Positions 53,206 to 62,142 of a DNA stretch of 64,000 nt are shown piece after piece. The DNA comes from Arthrobacter sp. MYb229. Its GTDB lineage: Bacteria; Actinomycetota; Actinomycetes; Actinomycetales; Micrococcaceae. The stretch spans positions 682,001-746,000 of the forward strand of contig NZ_PCPS01000002.1 of NCBI RefSeq assembly GCF_002975405.1, read 5' to 3'. How positions within the stretch are numbered: position 1 is the stretch's first letter; every line of letters starts with the position of its first letter. The position numbers were made by a program, and so were the translations under genes. The notes beneath the pieces were generated by a model that had not been told where the DNA came from, did no database searches, and was given only the letters and a program-made list of their open reading frames with translations.

Positions 53206-53457
53206 GAGTTTAGCTCCTTGGAAAATTAATACTCTTGCACTCAAGGTTAGTCGTTTTGTTGCCTACTCGCTGTTCACATCTGCTCTGCGGCCTATGAGAT
53301 TGACCGGAAAACCGGCGAAGCCTCCGAGAAAAGCGTACTTTTCACGGCTTTTCGGCCGGATTCATGACGTTGTGGTTCGTTGTTCACCTGTCGGCCAACA
53401 GTGTGCGGTGCAATGGTGGGAAAGCTCCGGATCAGGAATCGAGGATAGGGGAGAACG

Positions 53458-54117
53458 ATGTCTGCAACTCACGTAAAGACTGCCGAACTAATGAGCCTAC
53501 GCCCGGTTCCGGGAATCGGGCCGAACCGGCTCTATCGGGCCACAGCCCTGAGCAGCTTTGGCCCGCGTGCTATGGAACAATTTCAGGGTTTAGACGTGGG
53601 CACGCTCATCGATCTGCGCGAATCTCAGGAAATCCAGCCAGAGTCCATTCCGGTGCTGGCGGGGCTGCGCTACCGAGCGATCTCGCTGTATTCCGGTCAG
53701 CTGCCGGTGGACAGGACCCTCGGCGAGGTGCAACGAATCCTCCTGGACGGCCGGGGTGCGCGGCTAGTGGCGGCCCTTCGTGCGATTGCCAATGCCACCG
53801 GCGGAAGCACCGTGGTGCAATGCCGAACCGGAGAAGAGCGTACCGGGTTGGTGATCGCTCTGTTGTCGGCGGCCCTCGGCATGGACCGGGCCCAGATCGT
53901 GGCCGATTTCGCTCCAGAGTCTTTTCGAACTGCAGACACGCAATGGCAACGTGACCGAGCGACCCTGAGCGACACCCTCGATTGGTTGACCGATAGCTAC
54001 GGTTCGATCTCCGGCTACCTGCTCAGCAAGGGGTTCACCGGGGCAGAACTTCGACGGCTGCAATCGCTGGCCAAGCATGCGGCACCCCGTGAGCTGCGCA
54101 GCCTGGTGGCAAGCTGA
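53458..54117 (+). CDS. tyrosine-phosphatase-family protein
   Basis: The 219-residue protein of the PTP-SAC/MptpB-type family has the P-loop VQCRTGEERTG, with Cys122 and Arg128 in the CX5R pattern. Gln replaces the usual His before Cys, and the usual Ala-Gly-Lys-Asp residues are Arg-Thr-Gly-Glu-Glu. The N-terminal region GPNRLYRATALS and DLRESQE match the family. It starts an operon with a metallophosphoesterase whose ATG overlaps its stop (TGATG). Confidence 0.85.
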   Translation: MSATHVKTAELMSLRPVPGIGPNRLYRATALSSFGPRAMEQFQGLDVGTLIDLRESQEIQPESIPVLAGLRYRAISLYSGQLPVDRTLGEVQRILLDGRGARLVAALRAIANATGGSTVVQCRTGEERTGLVIALLSAALGMDRAQIVADFAPESFRTADTQWQRDRATLSDTLDWLTDSYGSISGYLLSKGFTGAELRRLQSLAKHAAPRELRSLVAS

Positions 54118-54977
54118 TGAAAACGCTGAACGTAGTTCATCTGAGCGACACCCACCTGTGTGCCGAAGGCAAGCTCCTGCACGGCACCATCGACGCGTGG
54201 GCTCGCTTGCGCGCCGCGCTCCACGCGGCCAAGCACTTCACTCCGGACGTTGTGGTGGTGACCGGGGATATCGCAGACCGTGGGGCACCGGTCCATGAAC
54301 GAGCCGCGAAGCTATTTGCGAAGTTCGAAAATGAACTGGGCTGTCCCATCATTGCCGTGCCGGGCAATCACGACCCCCAAGAGTCGGTCAATGAAGCATT
54401 TAATACCTTCCGCCTGTCCACCGGACCCCATATCGCAAATACCGTGCACGAGATCGACGGACTGCGCATTATCGGTCTGGATAGCGGAGGCTATCGCGAG
54501 GCTCGCGGATGGCTCGATGCGCCGCAACTTCGCTGGCTATCCTCTCTGCTCACCCAGCCGGCCCCGCGCGGTTCGCTGATCCTGATGCACCACCCGCCGG
54601 TGGAAGCGATGGCCGCGGAGCTATCCGGACGCGGACTGGCAAATCCCGAAGACCTCGCCCTGATACTGAGCGGCAGCGATGTGCGCGGGATCCTATGCGG
54701 CCACTTCCACCAAGCCGGTGTCGGGCAGCTGAAGGGTACAAACGTTTTCATGGCCCCGGCAACCTCCTACAACACCAACGCCTACGCACCACAGGAGATC
54801 TTGAGCGGACCGGAAAGCTCATGGTTTTCCTTGCTGCAAGTTGATGCGCAGTCGATCCGGAACAGTCCCGTCCCGGTCCGGCACGGTACACGCAAGAACA
54901 AGAACCAAATCGCAAGTAAAACGACTAACGCAACACGTGCCAGAATTCCGGCACATTCGAGAGAGACATCATCATGA
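54117..54977 (+). CDS. calcineurin-like metallophosphoesterase (CpdA-type)
   Basis: The 286-residue metal-dependent phosphodiesterase shows the five motif blocks: LSDTHL, VTGDIADRG, PGNHD, MHHPPVE and GHFH. This order matches cAMP phosphodiesterase CpdA and related proteins. The basic C-terminal tail (RHGTRKNKNQ) is extra. It overlaps both neighbours by one or four bases, so the three phosphatase genes are coupled. Confidence 0.92.
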   Translation: MKTLNVVHLSDTHLCAEGKLLHGTIDAWARLRAALHAAKHFTPDVVVVTGDIADRGAPVHERAAKLFAKFENELGCPIIAVPGNHDPQESVNEAFNTFRLSTGPHIANTVHEIDGLRIIGLDSGGYREARGWLDAPQLRWLSSLLTQPAPRGSLILMHHPPVEAMAAELSGRGLANPEDLALILSGSDVRGILCGHFHQAGVGQLKGTNVFMAPATSYNTNAYAPQEILSGPESSWFSLLQVDAQSIRNSPVPVRHGTRKNKNQIASKTTNATRARIPAHSRETSS

Positions 54978-55534
54978 ACGCAACAGAAATCGTCTTCGTG
55001 CGGCACGGAGAAACCGAATGGAATCGCGCCGGGCGCTTGCAAGGCCGCAGCGACCTGCCCATGAACGAAACCGGGCGCCGCCAGGCCCAGCAAGCGGGCA
55101 TGGAACTGGCAGCGGCCGGGGCATGGGACGCGGTAGTTTCTTCCCCGCTTTTCCGCGCTCGCCAGTCTGCGCAGGTCATCGCCGATCTGCTCGCCGTGCC
55201 CCGCGTGCAAGAGTTCTCGGAGCTGATGGAACGGGACTACGGCGACGCCGAGGGCACCATCGTGGCCGGGTTGAGCGAGGAAAATATCCACCGCCTGATG
55301 GACCTGGGGGAGAGCGAAGAGCACCTAGTGGAACGCGCGATCAACGTGCTGTTCAAGATCTCCATGCAGCACCCGGGGCAGCGAGTAGTTGTGGTCAGCC
55401 ACGGTTCGCTGATTCGCTCGGTGCTCACCGAGTTGCACGGACCGGGCCAGGAGAGGGTTGCGAACGGAGCGGTCATCCGGGTAGAGGCCGAGCTGCTGAC
55501 CAATTATGTGGCCCGTGAGCCACTGTGGCACTGA
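54974..55534 (+). CDS. histidine phosphatase family protein
   Basis: The 186-residue phosphoglycerate-mutase-like enzyme has the catalytic RHGETEWN motif (phospho-His in IVFVRHGETEWN) and the second His in VVVVSHGSLIRS. The Glu for acid catalysis is in ELMERDYGDAEG. It overlaps the metallophosphoesterase by four bases (ATGA). The substrate is unknown. Confidence 0.92.
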   Translation: MNATEIVFVRHGETEWNRAGRLQGRSDLPMNETGRRQAQQAGMELAAAGAWDAVVSSPLFRARQSAQVIADLLAVPRVQEFSELMERDYGDAEGTIVAGLSEENIHRLMDLGESEEHLVERAINVLFKISMQHPGQRVVVVSHGSLIRSVLTELHGPGQERVANGAVIRVEAELLTNYVAREPLWH

Positions 55535-55550
55535 CTCCGTACTGAAAAGA

Positions 55551-55592
55551 GAAATCCACGTTGACCTCAAGTCAACGTGGATTTCATTTTTC
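55551..55592 (+). terminator. intrinsic terminator after phosphatase operon
   Basis: GAAATCCACGTTGAC and its complement GTCAACGTGGATTTC form a 15-bp stem with loop CTCAA, followed by ATTTTTC. Confidence 0.92.
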
Positions 55593-55612
55593 GGCTGGCA
55601 ACTGCCGCCGAG

Positions 55613-56782
55613 CTAGAGCGAACGCAGGAGCACCGAAGTGCCCTGACCGCCGCCGCCGCAGATGCCGACTGCCCCGAGCGAACCGGAGCCAAGTTCCTGC
55701 AGCTGGCGTGCCAGCGTACCGATGATGCGAGCGCCGGAGGCCCCGATCGGGTGGCCCAGCGCGATCGCGCCGCCGTGCGGGTTCACAATCTTGGCATCAA
55801 GGCCCAGCGTGGCCGTCGACTGCACCGAAACGGCGGCGAAAGCCTCATTGATTTCCACGACCTGCAAATCTGCGGCCTTGGCTCCTGCCTTGTCCAACGC
55901 GGTATTGATCGCGTTGGACGGCTGGTCGTGCAGGGTGCGGTCCGGGCCGGCGACGAATGCGTGGGAGAGGATTTCGGCCAGTGGCTTCAACCCCAGACGT
56001 TCCACGGCGGCATCGCTTGCCAGCACGATCGCGGCGGCGCCGTCGGTAATCTGCGAAGAGTTGCCGGCGGTCACGGTGCCGTCCTTGGCGAAGGCAGGAC
56101 GAAGACCCGACAGGGAATCGACGGTAGTCTGCGGGCGGATCCCGTCGTCGGCAGCAAATACGGTATCGCCCTTTCGGCTGCTCACCGTGAAGGGGGCGAT
56201 TTCCCCGGCAAAGAATTCCCCGGAGGCTGCGGCGCGCTGGTGCGAGGCCGCGGCGACCTCGTCCTGCGGCTGGCGGCCCAGCTTCAGCGTGGTGTTGTGT
56301 TCCTCGGTGGAGATGCCCATGGAACGCTTCTCATGCGCATCGGTCAAACCGTCATAATCCAGGGTGTCGAGCATTTCAATGGCACCGTACTTGGTGCCCG
56401 CGCGGGCGCGCTGCACATGGGGTGCCAAGGACATCGATTCCTGGCCGACGGCCAGCACCACGTCAATCTCGCCGCTGGCGATCAGCCGTTCGCCGGCCAC
56501 CACGGCTTCGGCGCCCGAAAGGCATACCGCGTTCAGCGTGATGGCCGGAACATCCAGCCCCACCCCGGCGCCGACCGCGGTCTGCCGTGCCGGGTTCTGC
56601 CCGGCGCCAGCCTGCAATACCTGTCCGGCGATCACGCGCTGGACCTCGCTCGGTGCAACCCCGGCGCGTTCCAGTGCAGCCTTGGCCGCGTGGGCGCCCA
56701 GCTCGGTTGCGGGGATGCTTGCCAGCGCGCCGTTGAAGCGCATAAACGGGGTGCGTGCGTAGCCTACAATTTTGACGCTCAT
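55613..56782 (-). CDS. thiolase, acetyl-CoA acetyltransferase type
   Basis: This 389-residue enzyme has Cys in [11 protein letters not shown] (near 88), His in [17 protein letters not shown] and the second Cys in GICGGGGQG. The sequence resembles biosynthetic-type acetyl-CoA acetyltransferase (AtoB) more than beta-ketoadipyl-CoA thiolase. It is last in an operon with CoA-transferase subunits: acetoacetyl-CoA from the transferase would be split here to two acetyl-CoA. The ATG overlaps the preceding gene's stop by four bases. Confidence 0.93.
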   Translation of the reverse strand: MSVKIVGYARTPFMRFNGALASIPATELGAHAAKAALERAGVAPSEVQRVIAGQVLQAGAGQNPARQTAVGAGVGLDVPAITLNAVCLSGAEAVVAGERLIASGEIDVVLAVGQESMSLAPHVQRARAGTKYGAIEMLDTLDYDGLTDAHEKRSMGISTEEHNTTLKLGRQPQDEVAAASHQRAAASGEFFAGEIAPFTVSSRKGDTVFAADDGIRPQTTVDSLSGLRPAFAKDGTVTAGNSSQITDGAAAIVLASDAAVERLGLKPLAEILSHAFVAGPDRTLHDQPSNAINTALDKAGAKAADLQVVEINEAFAAVSVQSTATLGLDAKIVNPHGGAIALGHPIGASGARIIGTLARQLQELGSGSLGAVGICGGGGQGTSVLLRSL

Positions 56783-57429
56783 GCTGTGAGGTCCTCCTGG
56801 AGTTCGACGATGAATTTTGCTGCGGTGATGTCCTTGATGCTTTCCGGAGTTTCGCCCGGGGCCACCTGGCGTAGCACCAGTTTTGCATTAACTATGTCGA
56901 AGACGGCGCGGTCCGTGATGATTCGATCCACCACGCCGACCCCGGTCAGCGGCAGGTCGCACTTTTCCACGATCTTCGAGCTGCCGTCCTTGGCCACGTG
57001 ATCGGTCAGCACGATGACCCGGGGGGTGCCTGCGACCAGATCCATGGCGCCGCCCATGCCCTTGACCAGCTTGCCCGGGATGGTCCAGTTGGCCAGGTCG
57101 CCGTTGGCGGCAACCTGCAGGGCACCGAGGATCGCCGTTTGCACGTGGCCGCCGCGGATCATGCCGAAGGACATGGCCGAATCGAAGAAGCTTCCGCCGG
57201 GAAGAATCGTCACCGTCTGCTTGCCGGCGTTGATCAGGTCCGCGTCCTCTTCGCCTTCGAAGGGGAAGGGGCCCATGCCCAACAGGCCATTCTCGCTTTG
57301 CAGCTTGACCGAGACGCCCGCCGGTAGGTTGTTCGCCACCAGGGTGGGAATGCCGATCCCAAGGTTTGCGTACTGGCCGTCGGTCAGTTCGCTGGCGGCC
57401 AGTGCCGCCATCTGATCTCTATTCCACAT
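56779..57429 (-). CDS. scoB: 3-oxoacid CoA-transferase subunit B
   Basis: This 216-residue subunit carries the catalytic Glu in the family's ESENGLLG-like segment, seen here as [19 protein letters not shown]; the motif reads Ser-Glu-Asn-Gly. [15 protein letters not shown] opens the domain, and [20 protein letters not shown] follows. It is two bases after subunit A, with which it forms a heterotetramer. Confidence 0.93.
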   Translation of the reverse strand: MWNRDQMAALAASELTDGQYANLGIGIPTLVANNLPAGVSVKLQSENGLLGMGPFPFEGEEDADLINAGKQTVTILPGGSFFDSAMSFGMIRGGHVQTAILGALQVAANGDLANWTIPGKLVKGMGGAMDLVAGTPRVIVLTDHVAKDGSSKIVEKCDLPLTGVGVVDRIITDRAVFDIVNAKLVLRQVAPGETPESIKDITAAKFIVELQEDLTA

Positions 57430-57431
57430 GC

Positions 57432-58136
57432 TTAGGCCTCCTGCTTCGGGCGGACGGTGAGCTGTTCGATGTCCTTGACGTCGTCGGCATCGACGAGCGT
57501 CGAGACGAAAATACCTGGCGTTTCCACCAGAGACGGATCGAGGTAGTCCGCACTAATATGCTCGGCCTCGGCGAAGGTATGCCGCCCGGACATGGCGGCA
57601 AGCGGATTGAAGTTCTTCGAGGTCATGCGGTAGCGCAGATTGCCTTCGCCGTCCGCCTCATAGGCGCGGACCAACGCGATGTCGGCGACGATGCCGCGTT
57701 CCAAGATCGCCAGCTTGCCGTCGAATTCCATGACTTCTTTGCCCTCGGCCACGGGGGTGCCGACGCCGGTCGGCGTGAAGAAGGCGGGGATCCCGGCGCC
57801 CCCTGCGCGCAAGCGTTCGGCCAAGGTGCCCTGGGGGACGAATTCAACTTCGAGATCCCCGTCGAGGAACTGCTGGGCGAAGAGCTTATTTTCCCCCACG
57901 TAGGAGGCCAGCACCTTGGAGACCTGCTTGTTCTCCAGCAGCACGCCTAGCCCTTTTCCATCAACGCCCATATTGTTGGACACGATGGTCAGGTTGCGAG
58001 CCCCCGAGTCGCGCAGGGCGGTGATCAGGCGGTTGGGTATCCCGCTGAGCCCAAAACCGCCAACGGCAACGGTCATTCCGTCCTTGACCACGGCGGCAAG
58101 TGCCTGAGCGGCGTCCTCACGATACTTCGTTGACAT
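57432..58136 (-). CDS. scoA: 3-oxoacid CoA-transferase subunit A
   Basis: This 234-residue subunit binds CoA through the motif [19 protein letters not shown] and contains [14 protein letters not shown] and [20 protein letters not shown]. It starts the operon at ATG 58136 with GGAG seven bases upstream. With subunit B and the thiolase, it forms an acetoacetate (or 3-oxoadipate) breakdown unit. An IclR-type palindrome sits 16 bases upstream of the start. Confidence 0.93.
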   Translation of the reverse strand: MSTKYREDAAQALAAVVKDGMTVAVGGFGLSGIPNRLITALRDSGARNLTIVSNNMGVDGKGLGVLLENKQVSKVLASYVGENKLFAQQFLDGDLEVEFVPQGTLAERLRAGGAGIPAFFTPTGVGTPVAEGKEVMEFDGKLAILERGIVADIALVRAYEADGEGNLRYRMTSKNFNPLAAMSGRHTFAEAEHISADYLDPSLVETPGIFVSTLVDADDVKDIEQLTVRPKQEA

Positions 58137-58152
58137 TTTCTGACTCCATCCG

Positions 58153-58165
58153 TCCATATTATGGA
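58153..58165. promoter_or_regulatory. IclR-type operator in scoA promoter
   Basis: TCCATATTATGGA, a 13-base palindrome, lies 17-29 bases before the scoA start codon. Two related palindromes occur at the divergent IclR gene, which suggests shared control. A further partial copy, CACACTATGGA, lies at 58275-58285. Confidence 0.65.
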
Positions 58166-58367
58166 TTTGAGTGTTCCCTATCTTCGAAGGTAGTAACTCG
58201 AAGTCCGTAGCTCAATAGTTATGGGAAAAGAACTCGATATTGCTCGACAGGTGAAGAGCAATCCCCAATTCGTTCACACTATGGACACTTGGAGGAGTAG
58301 TAGCCGCGCCGCCCAAAGTGCATCCGCGCCATTGCGTTGGGCCGCTTATTGAATGCGTCATGTTCCT

Positions 58368-58398
58368 CATATTATGGACTGCTTCGTTCATAATATGG
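58368..58398. promoter_or_regulatory. paired IclR-type operators over the regulator start
   Basis: CATATTATG (58368-58376) and CATAATATG (58389-58397) are palindromes whose centres are 21 bases apart, two helical turns. The second overlaps the start region of the IclR gene, so autoregulation is likely. CATAAT in the second could also be the -10 of a leaderless promoter. Confidence 0.65.
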
Positions 58399-58400
58399 TC

Positions 58401-59189
58401 ATGAGCAAATCTCCTGCCGGTGCACAGGTCGTCGGACGCTTGGCCGCGGTATTGCGTGCGGTCAGCACCTCCATGCCGGAAGGAATCACGACCACGCAGG
58501 TCGCGCGGCTTACCGGGCTCGCGCGGCCGACGGTGCACCGGCTGCTGACAGCGCTGGTCGCCGAGGGCTTCTGCGACCACGACCACCGGGCGGGGCGCTG
58601 GCTGCTGGGCCCCGAGCTCTATCTGATGGGTGCGGTAGCGGCCGAACGCTACGACATCAGCGAGCTCGCCAGGGGGCACGTGACCGCGTTGGCCGAAGAA
58701 TCCGGGGAGAGCGCCTTTCTCTCAGCCCGGCGCGGAGACGAAACGGTCTGCCTGCTGCGCCAAGACGGAGCATTCCCGATCCGTTCGTTTGTCCTCTATG
58801 AAGGCCGGCGCTTCCCGCTCGGGGTCGCCTCGGCAGGCATCGCGATTCTCGCCTTTCTTCCCGAAGAGCTCGTCGAACGCTATCTGGCTAGCAACAACCT
58901 CGTGGCCGAGTACGGCCAAGCGCACAGCGCCAAGCAATTGCGCCGCAAAGTGGAAGAGACCCGCACCCTTGGCTACTCGGTTAATCCGGGGCTCATCGTC
59001 GAAGGCAGCTGGGGGATCGGGGCCGCGGTCTTCGATGCCTCGGGCCAGCCAGCCTGGGCGCTGAGCCTGACCGGAATCGAATCGCGCTTCGAGGTGGCCC
59101 GGCAAGAATCGCTGGGCCAATTATTGCTGCACCACGCGCATGAGCTGTCGCTGAAACTTCGCGGATCGGGACTGCCGGCCAACAGATAG
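58401..59189 (+). CDS. IclR-family transcriptional regulator
   Basis: The 262-residue regulator has an N-terminal winged HTH (GITTTQVARLTGLARPTVHR, then LLTALVAEGF) and a C-terminal GAF-like effector domain with SAFLSARRGDETVCLLRQDG and GVASAGIAILAFLP. Starts at 58395 and 58401 are both possible; no ribosome-binding site is seen, so translation may be leaderless. It is divergent from scoAB-thiolase and probably responds to an oxoacid. Confidence 0.9.
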   Translation: MSKSPAGAQVVGRLAAVLRAVSTSMPEGITTTQVARLTGLARPTVHRLLTALVAEGFCDHDHRAGRWLLGPELYLMGAVAAERYDISELARGHVTALAEESGESAFLSARRGDETVCLLRQDGAFPIRSFVLYEGRRFPLGVASAGIAILAFLPEELVERYLASNNLVAEYGQAHSAKQLRRKVEETRTLGYSVNPGLIVEGSWGIGAAVFDASGQPAWALSLTGIESRFEVARQESLGQLLLHHAHELSLKLRGSGLPANR

Positions 59190-59309
59190 GCCAGGTCGTC
59201 CGATCCCACGCCAGGTCGCTGGGACTCGCTGGGTGTCAACGACGAGCCGGGCATTTTTCTCGGGTAACGTACGAATCAGATCGCCCGAGCACGAAGAGGA
59301 AAGCTGGCA

Positions 59310-60413
59310 TTGGTGAACACCATCCCGCAAGGCTTATTAACCCCGCAAATCCTGGTCGACGTCGATATTCTCGAGCGGAACATCGACCGCGTGGCGCAGA
59401 ACGTTGCAGGCAAAGGACTTGCCCTGCGACCGCACGCGAAAACGCACAAGATGCATGAGATCGCCGCCCGCCAGCTCGATTCCGGAGCAGTGGGACTGAC
59501 GGTCGCAACCATCGGGGAAGCCCTGACCTTCGCGCTGCACGGGGTGGCGGATCTCTTTGTCGCTTTCCCCTTGTGGGTATCCGAGGTCCAAGCGGCACGC
59601 ATTCGCAAGTTGCTGCGCTATGTCAGGCTCTCCTTGGGCACCGACTCCGTTGCAGCCGTCGAGCAGCTTGCCCGGCAGCTGGGAGACAAGGCCAACAAAT
59701 TAGGATTGATGATCGAGATCGACAGCGGTCACCACCGCAGCGGTGTGCACCCCCGCGGCGCATTGGATGTCGCCCGCGCCGCCCGCGATGCCGGGCTGAA
59801 CGTCATTGGCATTTTCACCTTCCCCGGTCATAGTTATGCACCGGGCCGGGCGCAAGAGGTAGCCGCGGAAGAACAGCAAGCGCTCGCCGAAGCGGCCGGC
59901 TTGCTCCGCGAAGACGGCTTCGAACTCAAACGCATCAGCGGCGGCTCCACGCCGACGGCAGAGCTTGCGGACAATTCGTTGCTGACCGAGGTGCGCCCCG
60001 GCGTTTATGTATTTGGCGACGCGCAGCAGTTCGAACTGGGACGCTGCCGCTGGGAAGACATCGCCTTGAGCGTTGCCTCCACGGTGATCAGCCGGCATGA
60101 AGGGGACGAACTCATCCCGCGGCGGATCGTCCTGGACGCGGGCAGCAAGATCCTCGGCGGCGACCGCCCCGCCTGGGCCAGCGGATTTGGCCGGATCCTT
60201 GAAAACCCGGACGCGCGGATCAGCGCGGTATCCGAACACCACGCAACGGTGGTGTGGCCCGAGGACCAGCCGCTTCCCGCCCATGGGGAGCAGCTCCGCG
60301 TGATCCCCAACCATGTGTGCGTGGCGGTGAACCTGGTGGATCAGGTCACCGTGCTCCGCGCCGGCGAGGTCGCCGAACGGTGGGACGTGGCGGCCCGCGG
60401 GCTGAACTACTAG
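59310..60413 (+). CDS. D-threonine aldolase / D-serine dehydratase-like PLP enzyme
   Basis: The 367-residue fold-type III PLP enzyme has the PLP Lys in LRPHAKTHKMHE, GLTVATIGEALTFA, and the phosphate-binding ISGGSTPT. The C-terminal metal site shows SEHHATVVW and PNHVCVAVN (His and Cys), as in D-threonine aldolases and D-serine dehydratases. TTG 59310 or the adjacent GTG 59313 start it, after GAAGAGGAAAG. The gene likely handles a D-hydroxyamino acid. A hairpin terminator follows. Confidence 0.9.
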   Translation: MVNTIPQGLLTPQILVDVDILERNIDRVAQNVAGKGLALRPHAKTHKMHEIAARQLDSGAVGLTVATIGEALTFALHGVADLFVAFPLWVSEVQAARIRKLLRYVRLSLGTDSVAAVEQLARQLGDKANKLGLMIEIDSGHHRSGVHPRGALDVARAARDAGLNVIGIFTFPGHSYAPGRAQEVAAEEQQALAEAAGLLREDGFELKRISGGSTPTAELADNSLLTEVRPGVYVFGDAQQFELGRCRWEDIALSVASTVISRHEGDELIPRRIVLDAGSKILGGDRPAWASGFGRILENPDARISAVSEHHATVVWPEDQPLPAHGEQLRVIPNHVCVAVNLVDQVTVLRAGEVAERWDVAARGLNY

Positions 60414-60490
60414 GGTTTCGTATCTCGGATTCACTGAGGGCGCGAAAGGCAATATTTCGCGTTCAGGCAGTCTATGCATCCGGGATGGCC

Positions 60491-60524
60491 TGTAGCGCTG
60501 ATGCGACTTCGCACCAGCGCTACA
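60491..60524. terminator. bidirectional hairpin between aldolase and monooxygenase genes
   Basis: TGTAGCGCTG pairs with CAGCGCTACA, with an inner TGCGA/TCGCA stem and one A/C mismatch, between convergent genes. No U-tract is present. Confidence 0.6.
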
Positions 60525-60530
60525 ACGTGG

Positions 60531-61853
60531 TTAGACGTGTGCGGCGTGGTTGTCTGACCGCGCTGTTGCGGCCGGCGAAATCTGGTGCGCCGGGTCAAGG
60601 TCGATTTGCGACATATGCTCAAGGTATCCGCGCTGGATATCGATTTGCTCCGCGACATATTTGGCATCGTGCCAAACTCCCCAAATGAAGCTCGAGCCGC
60701 GGCTTGACTGCCAAGGCTGGCCCAAGAAGTAGACGCCGCTCTCTTCGGATACACCTCGCTGATGGAGAGGCCTTCCCTGCTCATCGAAGGTATCCACCTG
60801 CAGCCACTGGTAGTCGACAGCAAAACCCGTGGCCCAGATGATAGTAGTCACTCCAGCGGCTTCCAGATCCATTTCCAGGATGGGATGGACAAGTTCTTCC
60901 GGATCATCGCCGAGGACTCGGGCCTGCGGCTCTTCGGGGAAGTTCAACCCATTGCGCGCAATGTAGGCATCCGCCTCATCGAGTACTGACAGGAAGTTCG
61001 CATCTCCATTGGCAATGTTGCGGGCCAGATCCGGGGCGAAACGCATTTTCCCCATCGAATAAGTTTCGGTGCGTCCGAGCAGTTTGATGCCGCCTGCCGC
61101 CAGTTCGCGGAAGTTCACGGTATGTCCGCCGTTGGCGCCGCTGACCGCGATGGTGACGTGCTCGGCACCCTTGGGAGGCGCTGCGGCTGACCATTTATCC
61201 AGAACGCCAAGCCACCAGCAGAAGTCCTGGCCGCGATACTGGCGCGGCGGTCGATCGTGGGGACCAACCGACAGGTAGACCTGCCGGCCGGCTGCGCGCA
61301 GCTCGTTGGCGATCTGCACCCCCGAAGATCCTGCTCCGACTACCAGCACGCCACCATCCCGTAGCTGCTGCGGGTTTCGGTACGAATGCGAATGCATTTG
61401 GGTGAGCGGGGAAGAATCCGCGACGATGGGAGGAATAACGGGTATCTGGAATGGGCCGGTGGCCGCAACGACGAAGCGGGTGTTTATGATCCCCTCGGAC
61501 GTTTCAACTTTAAAGCCCGGCTTGCCGTTGTTCCTCTGCACGGATTTAACTTCGACGCCGCTGCGAATTGGTGCCCCAAAGCCTTCTGCATAAGCGGCGA
61601 AGTAATCCGCAACGCTCTCCTTGGGTGCAAATCCGTCGGCGGGAACATCCGCAAAAGTCATGCCTGGGAAACGGTCATGCCAAGCCGGGCCATTGGCAAC
61701 TAGCGAATCCCAGCGTCCGGTGCGCCAGCGTTCGGCTATGCGGTCCTTTTCCAGGACGATATGGGGAACCCCTAGATTTGTTAGATGTTCGCTCATCGCG
61801 ACTCCGGCCTGTCCTGCGCCGACAACTAGAACTTCCGTCTCTTGACTCGACAT
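60531..61853 (-). CDS. flavin-containing monooxygenase-like NAD(P)/FAD oxidoreductase
   Basis: The 440-residue protein has the FAD motif VLVVGAGQAGVAMSEHL, a second Rossmann motif VLVVGAGSSGVQIANEL, and the FMO/CzcO-like segment WRTGRWDSLVANGPAWHDRF. ATGPF and WATGFAVDY are conserved ATG-type motifs. The substrate is unknown. The start is ATG 61853 because GGAGG lies five bases upstream. It is downstream of, and separate from, the aspartase-like gene. Confidence 0.9.
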   Translation of the reverse strand: MSSQETEVLVVGAGQAGVAMSEHLTNLGVPHIVLEKDRIAERWRTGRWDSLVANGPAWHDRFPGMTFADVPADGFAPKESVADYFAAYAEGFGAPIRSGVEVKSVQRNNGKPGFKVETSEGIINTRFVVAATGPFQIPVIPPIVADSSPLTQMHSHSYRNPQQLRDGGVLVVGAGSSGVQIANELRAAGRQVYLSVGPHDRPPRQYRGQDFCWWLGVLDKWSAAAPPKGAEHVTIAVSGANGGHTVNFRELAAGGIKLLGRTETYSMGKMRFAPDLARNIANGDANFLSVLDEADAYIARNGLNFPEEPQARVLGDDPEELVHPILEMDLEAAGVTTIIWATGFAVDYQWLQVDTFDEQGRPLHQRGVSEESGVYFLGQPWQSSRGSSFIWGVWHDAKYVAEQIDIQRGYLEHMSQIDLDPAHQISPAATARSDNHAAHV

Positions 61854-62142
61854 GCCAACCTCCATTGCTATTAATAGTCAGATTCGATGCGACGTGGCAC
61901 TGTCGTGTGCTCCCGATTCACCGCGTCGCGGGGAATCTTTCGTCTATTGGGGTACCTTCAGAAAACCGTATTTCAGCACATCATTCAAACATTTGTTCTC
62001 GCTAATCTGCATCGGATTTTCAGATGTAGAGTGGCGCTCAAACCAGGATGCCGGTGCGCCGATAGGCGATTCGAATTCCAGCCATCGAAGAATTCGCGGT
62101 TAGGCAACCCAAGCTGAGCGGGAACGATGCTTCTGCGCTTTG
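61854..62142. other. intergenic, aspartase-like / monooxygenase
   Basis: About 290 bases with no supported gene. It is less GC-rich than average in its centre and has no obvious hairpin. It should carry the monooxygenase promoter. Confidence 0.4.

Noticed and set aside
55613-58136. CoA-transferase and thiolase as pcaIJ-pcaF of the beta-ketoadipate pathway
   Set aside because: The thiolase sequence is closer to acetyl-CoA acetyltransferase, and no other pca gene is nearby; acetoacetate use is preferred, though not proven.
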